Source of the DNA: Streptomyces himalayensis subsp. himalayensis
Lineage (GTDB): Bacteria > Actinomycetota > Actinomycetes > Streptomycetales > Streptomycetaceae
Assembly (NCBI RefSeq): GCF_013778455.1
Contig: NZ_JACEHE010000050.1
Coordinates: 1-42,971, forward strand
Reading direction: 5' to 3'
DNA length: 42,971 nt
Shown here: positions 23,679 through 29,684 of the stretch, piece by piece
Layout of the letters: each line of letters begins with the position of its first letter
Position numbering within the stretch: position 1 is the first letter of the stretch
Made by a program: the position numbers and the translations under genes
Notes under the pieces: generated by a model
What the model was told of the DNA's origin: nothing
The model's input: the letters and a program-made list of their open reading frames with translations, nothing else
Database searches by the model: none

Positions 23679-23684
23679 CAGGCC

Positions 23685-23927
23685 ATGACCCAATCCCCGG
23701 ACGCCCTCCGCCGCCAGCTGATTGCCAGCCTCAACGCCATCAGCGATCCCGAGGAGCGCCTCCGGAAGTTCAACGACATCGAGAGCGAACTCAAGCTCGA
23801 CTTCAAGCAAGTCAAAGCGCGGATCGCCCGCGACCTCAAAGCAGCGAACCGAACCTGGCCACAGGTTGGCGAAATCTTCGGAGTGACAGGCGCGCGAGCC
23901 GAGCAGATCTCCCGTGCCGCAAGGTGA
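23685..23927 (+). CDS. Small HTH regulator
   Basis: 80 aa: MTQSPDALRRQLIASLNAI, then an acidic helix (DPEERLRKFNDIESELKLDF), KQVKARIARDLKAANR and a C-terminal helix-turn-helix WPQVGEIFGVTGARAEQISR resembling sigma-factor region 4 / LuxR-type readers. Probably binds the paired operators in its own promoter region and controls the divergent translocase operon. The gene is read the opposite way from that operon. Family members of this size are common in Streptomyces near mobile-element modules; target and ligand are unknown. Confidence 0.75.
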   Translation: MTQSPDALRRQLIASLNAISDPEERLRKFNDIESELKLDFKQVKARIARDLKAANRTWPQVGEIFGVTGARAEQISRAAR

Positions 23928-23982
23928 GCTGAACTCCATGCCCTCGAGTCAACGCCCCGTCACAGCCCTGAGCCATGAACCG

Positions 23983-24042
23983 GCAGTGCACTCGCACTGC
24001 ACCAGCTAGACCTTCAGTGCACCCGCAGTGCACTGGCACTGC
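23983..24042. promoter_or_regulatory. Two 18-bp palindromic operators upstream of the HTH-Nudix gene
   Basis: GCAGTGC-ACTC-GCACTGC at 23983-24000 and GCAGTGC-ACTG-GCACTGC at 24025-24042, exactly 42 bp apart, with an extra half-site CAGTGCAC at 24015-24022. They lie 35-95 bp before the GTG of the HTH-Nudix gene. This looks like an autoregulatory operator array. Confidence 0.7.
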
Positions 24043-24076
24043 ATGTCCCCAGCGAGCAGACCGCGGGAGCCGGATA

Positions 24077-24712
24077 GTGGACGTCGTCGACACGTGGACC
24101 GGTCGGACAGCCTGCGCCTTGCAGGCGGCATTCCGGGATACCAACGAGGCGTTCGCAGGCCGCCTCGACGTGGCGCCCCGGACGGTCGCCAACTGGCACA
24201 AGGATCCGGAACTGGTCCCGCGTACCGAGCTGCAGGCGGCATTGGACACGACTTACGAGAGGGCAGGTGAGGCAGTGCGGCGACGGTTCAGTCTCCTTGC
24301 TCGCCCGCCGGAGGAGCGCATCAACGCTCAGGCGCTGCGTGTCGCAATCGCGGTCGTGGTCCGCGGCGAGGAAGTCCTGCTCGTCTGCCGCCGCGGAGAC
24401 GAGAGCCTCCGCTGGCAGTTCCCCGCCGGCGTGGTGAAGCCTGGCGCGGCAGCCGAGGCGGTGACGGTGCAGGAGACGCACGCGGAGACTGGCGTGCACT
24501 GCGCGGTACGCGAGCACCTCGGCAGCCGCCTGCACCCTCTGACAGGCGTTCTGGCGTTGTACTACCTCTGCGACTATCTGGCCGGCGAGGCCACCAACAA
24601 CGACGTCCTCGAGAACGTGGACGTGACCTGGGCGCCGATACGGGCCCTATCCCGATTCATCCCTGCCGACACGATCTATCCGCCGATCATGGCTGCTCTG
24701 GAGGATGCATGA
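24077..24712 (+). CDS. HTH-Nudix fusion protein with degenerate Nudix box (Pif-like?)
   Basis: 211 aa from a GTG at 24077 with GGGAG 7 nt upstream. N-terminal ~70 residues: a Cro/XRE-like DNA-binding part (NEAFAGRLDVAPRTVANWHKD). The C-terminal ~130 residues are a Nudix fold: ALRVAIAVVVRGEEVLLVCRR, WQFPAGVVKPG, but the Nudix box reads ...VQETHAETGV. Against G-x5-E-x7-REUxEExGU, the first Glu, the Arg and the first Glu of the EE pair are replaced (A, Q, A). Hydrolysis is therefore likely weak or lost and the domain may sense a nucleotide ligand. It overlaps the next, intact Nudix gene by ATGA. pSAM2 encodes a Nudix immunity factor (Pif) near its transfer gene, the nearest analogy known to me. 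Confidence 0.8.
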   Translation: MDVVDTWTGRTACALQAAFRDTNEAFAGRLDVAPRTVANWHKDPELVPRTELQAALDTTYERAGEAVRRRFSLLARPPEERINAQALRVAIAVVVRGEEVLLVCRRGDESLRWQFPAGVVKPGAAAEAVTVQETHAETGVHCAVREHLGSRLHPLTGVLALYYLCDYLAGEATNNDVLENVDVTWAPIRALSRFIPADTIYPPIMAALEDA

Positions 24713-25116
24713 CCAGCACGACCGACAAGCCCGGGATCTCCGCCGCCATCATCGTCGACGAGGGGCGCGTCCTCATGGTCCGCCGCCGCATCTCCGAGGG
24801 CGAGCTGATGTGGCAGTTCCCGGCCGGCGGTATCGAGCCGGGCGAGACTCCCGAGGATGCCGCAGTCCGCGAGACCGCAGAGGAGACCGGCCTGACGGTG
24901 AAGGCCGTGCGGCTGCTCGGGCAGCGCGTACACCCGAAGACCGGCCGCGAGATGAGCTACACCGCCTGCGAGCCGATCGAGGGCGAGGCGCGCGTCGCGG
25001 ACGATGAGGAGCTGGACGCGGTCGCCTGGGTCACCCACGGCGAGATCAAGGAGTACGTGCCCTACGGCCTGTTCGAGCCGGTGCAGGACTACCTCGACAG
25101 CGCCCTGCCCCACTAA
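24709..25116 (+). CDS. Nudix hydrolase, intact active site
   Basis: 135 aa. Complete Nudix box GIEPGETPEDAAVRETAEETGL at about residues 41-63, with Arg-Glu and Glu-Glu metal/catalytic positions present, preceded by WQFPAGG and followed by LGQRVHP and YVPYGLFEPVQDYL. It hydrolyses a nucleoside-diphosphate-linked compound; the substrate cannot be read from sequence. Start overlaps the HTH-Nudix stop (ATGA), so an intact and a degenerate Nudix are made as a coupled pair. No other catalytic domain is attached. Confidence 0.9.
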   Translation: MTSTTDKPGISAAIIVDEGRVLMVRRRISEGELMWQFPAGGIEPGETPEDAAVRETAEETGLTVKAVRLLGQRVHPKTGREMSYTACEPIEGEARVADDEELDAVAWVTHGEIKEYVPYGLFEPVQDYLDSALPH

Positions 25117-25213
25117 AGCGAACGGCCGAGCGGTTGCACCCGCCCGGCCGGTTCGACCAGCGAGTTGCACCTCGCTGACCAGTAAGTCCATCCCGTCAAG
25201 AAAGGACTCTGCC

Positions 25214-25504
25214 GTGAAGTCTACCCAGGCTGTGTTAGACCGGCCCGTGATATCTCCCACGCGCCTCCTCGAGGCCCCGCTCCCCCAGCTCCTCGCCGAG
25301 GTCGGCGCCGAGCTGGTCGACTCCCGCATCACCGACGCCGCGTTCACCGGAGCGGCGGTCGTCGCTGATGGCCGGGTGCTGCTGTCGATGCCGCCGGGCC
25401 GGCCGGAGTGGGAGCGGGACGCCGTGGCCCGCGCGCTGCTGGGGGATGTGCTGCGGGTGCCGCTGCCTCCACTGCCCTCGCCGTACACGCTGACCGAGCT
25501 GTAG
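25214..25504 (+). CDS. Small hypothetical protein
   Basis: 96 aa from a GTG at 25214 with AAAGGA upstream. LLEAPLPQLLAEVGAELVDS is followed by DAAFTGAAVVADGRVLLSMP, PPGRPEWERDAVARALLGDV and LPPLPSPYTLTEL. The 'G.a...dG..llsMP.GR...ER...AR.lLG..L.v..P.lP.PY.LTE' pattern is a recurring small Streptomyces protein. An ImmA-like remnant has been considered, but no HExxH motif is present. A 7-bp dyad (CAGCGAG-N6-CTCGCTG) lies at 25158-25177 upstream. Confidence 0.65.
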   Translation: MKSTQAVLDRPVISPTRLLEAPLPQLLAEVGAELVDSRITDAAFTGAAVVADGRVLLSMPPGRPEWERDAVARALLGDVLRVPLPPLPSPYTLTEL

Positions 25505-25506
25505 AG

Positions 25507-25555
25507 ATAAGTCTAGCCCCGCTTGACTTGACCAGTCTAGCGGGGCTAGACTTAT
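25507..25555. promoter_or_regulatory. Long palindrome and leaderless promoter of hicAB
   Basis: Perfect 17-bp arms ATAAGTCTAGCCCCGCT / AGCGGGGCTAGACTTAT (25507-25523, 25539-25555) with a 15-nt loop. The right arm also contains the small dyad GTCTAGC-GGG-GCTAGAC (25535-25551). A promoter TTGACT (25523-25528)-N18-TAGACT (25547-25552) lies inside it, with the hicA ATG 8 nt after the -10 and no ribosome site. The element probably works as operator for HicB; it may also end transcription from upstream. Confidence 0.7.
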
Positions 25556-25559
25556 ACTC

Positions 25560-25772
25560 ATGAAGCACAGGGACCTGATCAAGAAGATCAGAGACGCGGC
25601 CAAAGCCAAGGGCCTCCCCTTCGAGATGCTGCGCCAGAAGGGCAGCCACCAGATGTGGGTCTGCGGCTCGACTCGCGTTGTGATCCCTAAGCACAGCGAG
25701 GTCAACGAGATCACCGCTGAGAACATCTGCAAGACACTCGAACCCGAACTTGGAGAGGGGTGGTGGCGATGA
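25560..25772 (+). CDS. hicA: HicA-family mRNA interferase toxin
   Basis: 70 aa. HRDLIKKIRDAAKAKGLPFE, then RQKGSHQMW with His30 as the conserved catalytic His of HicA toxins, followed by RVVIPKHSEVNEIT and AENICKTLE, the normal C-terminal half. HicA cleaves mRNA when not bound by HicB. Start appears leaderless. Its stop overlaps the hicB start (ATGA), giving tight coupling. Length and gene order (toxin first) are typical. Confidence 0.92.
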   Translation: MKHRDLIKKIRDAAKAKGLPFEMLRQKGSHQMWVCGSTRVVIPKHSEVNEITAENICKTLEPELGEGWWR

Positions 25773-26185
25773 GCGCCTACCGCGTTGTTGCGCGGCGAAC
25801 CGGCGACTGGTGGGCCCTCGAGGTTCCCGACCTGCCGGGTGTCTTCAGTCAGGCCAAGCGCCTGGAGCAGGCCGACGCTGCGGCCCGCGAGGCGATCGCG
25901 GTCATGCTCGACGTAGAACCCGACACGATCAGCGTGTCCGTCGAACCGGAGCTGAGCGAAGAGGAACGCGCTGTCCTTCGAGAAGCGGCCGAAGTCAGGA
26001 AGGCGCGGGCGGAGGTGGAGGAGAGGGAACGACGCGTGATGCAGCATGCGGCCTCAACCCTGACACGGAGCCTCAGCCAGCGGGACGCAGGCCGCATCCT
26101 GGGACTCTCCTTCCAGCGCGTCTCACAACTGCTGAAGGATGAGCCGGCAAGGCGCAAAACGCGACGGTCCAAGACTTCCGTCTAG
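25769..26185 (+). CDS. hicB: HicB-family antitoxin with C-terminal HTH
   Basis: 138 aa from the ATG at 25769 (GAGAGGGG upstream). The N-terminal HicB fold is YRVVARRTGDWWALEVPDLPGVFSQAKRL...ADAAAREAI. A charged connector follows (EERAVLREAAEVRKARAEVEE), and a C-terminal helix-turn-helix SLSQRDAGRILGLSFQRVSQLL that should bind the palindrome before hicA. It neutralises HicA and represses the operon. In a prophage such a pair can stabilise the element or act in exclusion. Ends at a bidirectional terminator. Confidence 0.9.
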   Translation: MSAYRVVARRTGDWWALEVPDLPGVFSQAKRLEQADAAAREAIAVMLDVEPDTISVSVEPELSEEERAVLREAAEVRKARAEVEERERRVMQHAASTLTRSLSQRDAGRILGLSFQRVSQLLKDEPARRKTRRSKTSV

Positions 26186-26197
26186 CTCCCACAGCGA

Positions 26198-26226
26198 AAG
26201 GCCCCCGCCATCTCGGCGGGGGCCTT
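26198..26226. terminator. Bidirectional terminator between hicB and the leftward early operon
   Basis: Perfect 12-bp stem AAGGCCCCCGCC / GGCGGGGGCCTT with a 5-nt loop. It lies between convergent genes, 12 bp past hicB and 3 bp from the stop of the opposing gene. Confidence 0.85.
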
Positions 26227-26228
26227 CG

Positions 26229-26870
26229 TCACGCCGCGGCCCGCCGTTCCGCCAAAGGCAGGTCGAGCAGCTCCGAGTGCCCGTACTGCGCTTGGCACTG
26301 GGGGCAGCGGGCGCCGTCGCTGTCGAGGGTGATGCGCAGCACCTGCCCGCAGCCGCATTGGACGGGCACGCGCCGGGGCGGCCGCTCGCCGGAGACCTGC
26401 GCTTCGCACTGCCGGCGCAGCTGGGATATCTCGCGGGCCACCTCTTCGAAGGCGGGGTGCTTCTCGGCGGCCCAAGGCAGCAGGATCCGCAGCCGCTTCA
26501 CGGCCTGGTCGCACTGCTGCTGCAGGTCGCCCTCCCAGCGCGGGTACGTGTAGCCCAGCAGCTCATGGAAGTCGACGATCCAAGTCTGCAGGATCGTGAC
26601 TACGCCCCCGCGGGCGAGCAACGACAGTGGCTCAAGGCGCAGCGGGAGCGGGGCTGTGCGGCTCCCGGAGACCGCCGGGCCCCCGTTTCCGCTGCCGGGC
26701 ATCAGCCGACCGCCGAGGCGGGCGTACAGCCCCTCCGGCCCGGCGAGGGCCCGCAGATGCAGGTCGACCCGATCGGTGCAGGGCCGGCATGCCTGATGCC
26801 CCAACTCGTCGGCGTACAGCGGGCGAAGGCAGACGGAGCAGGTCGGTGCGGGGGCGTCGTCGAGGTTCAC
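26229..26870 (-). CDS. Zinc-ribbon phage protein
   Basis: 213 aa. The N-terminal zinc finger is CSVCLRPLYADELGHQACRPCTDR. A helical middle follows: GGVVTILQTWIVDFHELLGY...W. The C-terminal ribbon is VPVQCGCGQVLRITLDSDGARCPQCQAQYG. This two-finger protein is one of the most frequent conserved proteins of Streptomyces phages. It is the last gene of the leftward early operon, ending at the bidirectional terminator. DNA or RNA binding is likely; the exact role is unknown. Confidence 0.75.
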   Translation of the reverse strand: MNLDDAPAPTCSVCLRPLYADELGHQACRPCTDRVDLHLRALAGPEGLYARLGGRLMPGSGNGGPAVSGSRTAPLPLRLEPLSLLARGGVVTILQTWIVDFHELLGYTYPRWEGDLQQQCDQAVKRLRILLPWAAEKHPAFEEVAREISQLRRQCEAQVSGERPPRRVPVQCGCGQVLRITLDSDGARCPQCQAQYGHSELLDLPLAERRAAA

Positions 26871-26927
26871 GGCGAAGGCTCCTTGCGGCGATTCAGCGGG
26901 CGTTGCGGCTAGCGGGTGGTGGCTCGG

Positions 26928-27125
26928 TCAGGACCGGGGCTGGTCGTACTTGTCGTCCCAGTGGGCGCGGTCGGCGTCGCGGCATTCGGCGACGGTCGGC
27001 CCGTCGTGCGGGGCGACGGCCTCTGACGGCTCGCTGACGGCCTCCGGGGTGCGGGTACGACAATCGCCCCGCTGCGGGTCCGAAACGGCGTCAGGCGGGC
27101 GCTGAGGCCCTTCCTGGGCGCTCAC
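26928..27125 (-). CDS. Small polar hypothetical protein
   Basis: 65 aa, disordered and charged: QRPPDAVSDPQRGDCRTRTP, ending DADRAHWDDKYDQPRS. The GTG start overlaps the stop of the next gene (GTGA). Low complexity makes it less certain than its neighbours. Confidence 0.5.
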   Translation of the reverse strand: MSAQEGPQRPPDAVSDPQRGDCRTRTPEAVSEPSEAVAPHDGPTVAECRDADRAHWDDKYDQPRS

Positions 27126-27358
27126 GCGGCCTCCTCGATGGTGTAGCTGATGACGATGGCGTCGTCGGTGACGTGGAACGTGAGGGCGTTACCGGGGATG
27201 GCGGCGTCCTCAGGCAGGCCGTGGGCCTCGCGGTACCGGGCAGCGGCGACCGCCCACGCCTTGGAGACCTCCTCGGCGGGTGCGCCCCACGGTTCGGCGG
27301 CGGGGACGATCCACTCGTGGCGGGTGCTGGTGACGGTGCGGGTCGTGAACGTGGCCAT
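27122..27358 (-). CDS. Small hypothetical protein
   Basis: 78 aa, beta-type: FTTRTVTSTRHEWIVPAAEP, then AEEVSKAWAVAAARYREAHG and ALTFHVTDDAIVISYTIEE. The 'v...f...P...G....el.kA...A...Y' layout is frequent in Streptomyces phage early genes. TGATG coupling with the upstream gene and GTGA with the downstream one. Function unknown. Confidence 0.7.
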   Translation of the reverse strand: MATFTTRTVTSTRHEWIVPAAEPWGAPAEEVSKAWAVAAARYREAHGLPEDAAIPGNALTFHVTDDAIVISYTIEEAA

Positions 27359-27609
27359 CAGGTGGCGCTCCTCTGCTGGTTGGGGATCAGGCCGCGCTTG
27401 CGAGCGATGCGGATGGCTGCGGCCCGGCGTTCGTCGCGGGGCAGGTGGGTGACGTCGAGCCGCTGGTAAGCCTCGGCGAGGCGAGCAGCGATCTGCGGGC
27501 GGGTCGTGCCGAGCCGGCGGGCGACCTCGGCAAGCGGGGCGCCATCAGCAGCGGCGGTCAGGACTTGCGCCTGCCGCGGGGTCAGCGGCATACGGGCCGG
27601 GCCTCTCAC
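27358..27609 (-). CDS. LuxR-type HTH protein
   Basis: 83 aa. LTPRQAQVLTAAADGAPLAEVARRLGTTRPQIAARLAEAYQRL is a full LuxR/GerE-like helix-turn-helix, followed by RAAAIRIARKRGLI. No receiver or sensor domain is present. GTG start overlaps the neighbouring stop; the internal ATG (MPLTPRQ) is possible. Probably a small DNA-binding regulator of early genes. Confidence 0.78.
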   Translation of the reverse strand: MRGPARMPLTPRQAQVLTAAADGAPLAEVARRLGTTRPQIAARLAEAYQRLDVTHLPRDERRAAAIRIARKRGLIPNQQRSAT

Positions 27610-27782
27610 GGCCGCCTCCGGTTCTTGATGCGCCCGTCGGGCGTGAGGTGGCCGTCGGCGGTGGCGAGCATGCGGGTGGCGCGTTCGAGGACGGCGGCCG
27701 GGTCCTGGCCGCGGTAGCAGCGGCGCAGCACCTCCGCCGTGCGCGCGGTCACGGCCAGGCGGAGGGGGCGCGGGGCGGTCAC
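27606..27782 (-). CDS. Small hypothetical protein
   Basis: 58 aa from a GTG at 27782 that overlaps the preceding stop. LRLAVTARTAEVLRRCYRGQ is followed by ERATRMLATADGHLTPDGRI and a basic end. Helical; may be nucleic-acid binding. Both ends overlap neighbours by 4 bp. Confidence 0.6.
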   Translation of the reverse strand: MTAPRPLRLAVTARTAEVLRRCYRGQDPAAVLERATRMLATADGHLTPDGRIKNRRRP

Positions 27783-28021
27783 GACGGGTCCTCGTCGGCC
27801 GGGATCGTGACGTCGGACGACCACCACGCCTCCCGCGTCTCGGGGTTGTCCGGACCGGTGCGGCGCGAGACGTCCTCGCCTGCCGTCACGCGGTACTCGT
27901 AGCTGCCGTCACGCAGAGGGCCGACGGCTTCGCAGATGGTGGCGGTGCCGGCGCGGGCTGCGGGCCACTGCTGGCCGTAGTGCCGCACGCGAGCGCCGAC
28001 GGGCAGCGGGTGGTCGGTCAT
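27779..28021 (-). CDS. Small beta-rich hypothetical protein
   Basis: 80 aa: LPVGARVRHYGQQWPAARAG, then GTATICEAVGPLRDGSYEYRV and ending in AWWSSDVTIPADEDPS. This 'G.rVrHyGqqw..a..GtA.v' unit, a small SH3-like beta barrel, recurs in Streptomyces phage early regions. Strong ribosome site GGAGGAACCG before the ATG, located just after a terminator hairpin, so it may begin a sub-operon. Confidence 0.72.
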   Translation of the reverse strand: MTDHPLPVGARVRHYGQQWPAARAGTATICEAVGPLRDGSYEYRVTAGEDVSRRTGPDNPETREAWWSSDVTIPADEDPS

Positions 28022-28056
28022 CGGTTCCTCCGGGTTGGTGTGGCAGGGTCGGGGCA

Positions 28057-28085
28057 GATCCGCCCGGATAGCAGCCGGGCGGATC
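28057..28085 (-). terminator. Internal terminator hairpin of the early operon
   Basis: GATCCGCCCGG / CCGGGCGGATC, perfect 11-bp stem, 7-nt loop, starting 9 nt past the stop of the 28094 gene. Confidence 0.7.
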
Positions 28086-28093
28086 GCTCACGT

Positions 28094-28573
28094 TCACGCG
28101 GCGGGGCGTTTGGGTACGGCTCGCGCTTCGGATAGCCACGGGTGCGGCAGCAGTTGCGACGACGACGTGGGCGCCTGCCTGTCCTGGTCTCGGGCGGTGA
28201 CGTACACCTGACCCGTGCGCCTCCCGCCGATCTGGTTGGGCGGAAGGCCGAGGCGACGGCGGACCTTGAGCACGTACTGCGGCGGCCTGCGCAGCCGGGC
28301 CTCGATCTCGACGTCGTTCCATCCCAGTGCGTGGAGCCGGCGGACGGCTGCCTCACGCTCGCCGAGGGTTGTTTCCTCGGGGATGTCTCCGGCGCACAGT
28401 CGTTCGACCGCGACCTCATCGACGGTGTTGCGGGACTGGCCCCAGTTTTCGTAGCGGATTTGGGCGCGGGTCATGTCTCCCGCGGCCCAGCCGCGCCGGT
28501 AGCAGACCTGGCAGTAGCCCTTGGCGTGGTGGGGGCGGGTGCACCAGTCGTTGGCGCAGGACTTGCCGGTCAT
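28094..28573 (-). CDS. Zinc-finger/HTH protein
   Basis: 159 aa. The N-terminal finger is CANDWCTRPHHAKGYCQVCYRRG. The middle carries a helix-turn-helix-like unit ETTLGEREAAVRRLHALGWNDVEIEARL followed by PQYVLKVRRRLGLPPNQIGG. The finger-plus-HTH architecture suggests a sequence-specific DNA binder. It overlaps the gene upstream (ATGA) and is followed by a hairpin. Confidence 0.72.
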   Translation of the reverse strand: MTGKSCANDWCTRPHHAKGYCQVCYRRGWAAGDMTRAQIRYENWGQSRNTVDEVAVERLCAGDIPEETTLGEREAAVRRLHALGWNDVEIEARLRRPPQYVLKVRRRLGLPPNQIGGRRTGQVYVTARDQDRQAPTSSSQLLPHPWLSEARAVPKRPAA

Positions 28574-28959
28574 GACGCCTCCTCGCGTGCGTTCCAGGTG
28601 TCCTCGCGCTCAGAGAGCGCCGCGGTGAGTAGGGCCCTGGAGATACGGCCGGGCTTGGCGAGGAGAGCGGTGATCCGCTTGTGCCGATCAGCGGTCTCCT
28701 CGATCACGTGCAGCGGCGGAGTCCTGCTGGCTATCTCGCACCACTGCTCGGCCTGCCGCCGGTACTCGGCCGCGTTCCACTCGGCCAGACGCAGGCGGCG
28801 CCACAGCTCGATCAGCGGGATGTCGGCGTAGTGCTCGGCGAAGTGGCGCCATTCGTCGGCGCTTACGTCGGGGTTCGCGTAGGAGTCGCCAGCGGTGGGC
28901 CACAGCACGAGCCCAACGGTGACCCGCGGGAGAACGGGCTCGGCAGGCTGATCTGTCAT
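28570..28959 (-). CDS. Hypothetical helical protein
   Basis: 129 aa. VTVGLVLWPTAGDSYANPDV, then WRHFAEHYADIPLIELWRRLRLAEWNAAEYRRQAEQW and an Arg-rich helical end. GGAGAC-type ribosome site upstream of the ATG. It lies just after the hairpin at 28997-29025. Function unknown. Confidence 0.65.
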   Translation of the reverse strand: MTDQPAEPVLPRVTVGLVLWPTAGDSYANPDVSADEWRHFAEHYADIPLIELWRRLRLAEWNAAEYRRQAEQWCEIASRTPPLHVIEETADRHKRITALLAKPGRISRALLTAALSEREDTWNAREEAS

Positions 28960-28996
28960 CGGGTCTCCTTGCGGGTTGTGTGGTTGCCTTGGCGGA

Positions 28997-29025
28997 GGCC
29001 CGCCCCGCTAGCTCCGGGGCGGGCC
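28997..29025 (-). terminator. Internal terminator hairpin of the early operon
   Basis: GGCCCGCCCCG / CGGGGCGGGCC, perfect 11-bp stem with 7-nt loop CTAGCTC, about 45 bp past the stop of the 29071 gene. Confidence 0.7.
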
Positions 29026-29070
29026 GCTTGCGTGATCACGCGGCGTCCGGGCGCGGTTCAACGTGCGGCA

Positions 29071-29382
29071 TCAGGCGGCGGCCTGCTTCCAGCCCTCGGC
29101 CGCCCACCGCCACACGGTGCGCGGCGTGACCCCGACGACGCGCGCGATCTCCTCGCCCGGCAGGCGGCCGTGCAGTCCGCGGGCGACCATCACCCGCTCG
29201 AGGCGGGTCAGGCCCTCGACGGGCCGCGGGTCGGACACGATCAGCTCGACGTCGGTCTCGTCGAAGTCCTGCCAGCTGGAAGGGCGGTGACGCTCGCGCC
29301 ACTGGCGTCCGCGGCAGGGATTGCACACGTACCGGCCGGGGCGTGCGGGTCGGCCGCAGTTGTGGCGGCAAGTGCGGTTCAT
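29071..29382 (-). CDS. Zinc-ribbon plus HTH protein
   Basis: 103 aa from the ATG at 29382. The N-terminal C-x3-C...C-x2-C finger is CRHNCGRPARPGRYVCNPC. The C-terminal helix-turn-helix is GEEIARVVGVTPRTVWRWAA. A middle segment DETDVELIVSDPRPVEGLTR recalls the helical region of small actinophage regulators. Start overlaps the upstream stop (ATGA). Probable DNA-binding regulator. Confidence 0.78.
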   Translation of the reverse strand: MNRTCRHNCGRPARPGRYVCNPCRGRQWRERHRPSSWQDFDETDVELIVSDPRPVEGLTRLERVMVARGLHGRLPGEEIARVVGVTPRTVWRWAAEGWKQAAA

Positions 29383-29684
29383 GCGGCGGTGGCCTCGGCT
29401 TCCTGGTAGCGGCGGGCGTGGACGGTGGTGCGGGCGCGGCCTTCGTCGTGGCAGGGAGTGCCGGGCTCGACCTGGCATTGCGGGCAGCAGGCGGTCGCGC
29501 GGGCCCAGGCGGAGATGCGGCCGGGGTGGGGCTGCGGGAGGAGGTGGCGGCCGGAGACCGTGGTGCAAGGCCGGCGGTCGAGGGCTCCGCAGTGCGGGCA
29601 GTCCACGGCACGCGCCGGATGCTGGGCGGCACGGAGCAGGTGGCGGATCGAGTCGGGCATCGGGGCGGCGGGGCGGCGGGTCAT
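29379..29684 (-). CDS. Zinc-knuckle protein with two CPxCxxxxxxPC units
   Basis: 101 aa. Two related units, DCPHCGALDRRPCTTVSGR and CCPQCQVEPGTPCHDEGR, each followed by a basic His/Arg segment (VHARRYQEA at the end). The same knuckle occurs once in the next gene (29681-30427). Coupled by ATGA on both sides. Nucleic-acid binding is likely; frequent in Streptomyces phages near replication genes. Confidence 0.75.
   Translation of the reverse strand: MTRRPAAPMPDSIRHLLRAAQHPARAVDCPHCGALDRRPCTTVSGRHLLPQPHPGRISAWARATACCPQCQVEPGTPCHDEGRARTTVHARRYQEAEATAA

Noticed and set aside
17143..29014. The same 7-nt loop CTAGCTC in two terminator hairpins (17131-17161 and 28997-29025)
   Set aside because: Probably coincidence or a stable-loop preference; stems are unrelated.
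29036..29071. An 11-codon frame (MPHVEPRPDAA) with TGATG overlap after the zinc-ribbon/HTH gene
   Set aside because: Too short to support; the overlap alone can arise by chance.
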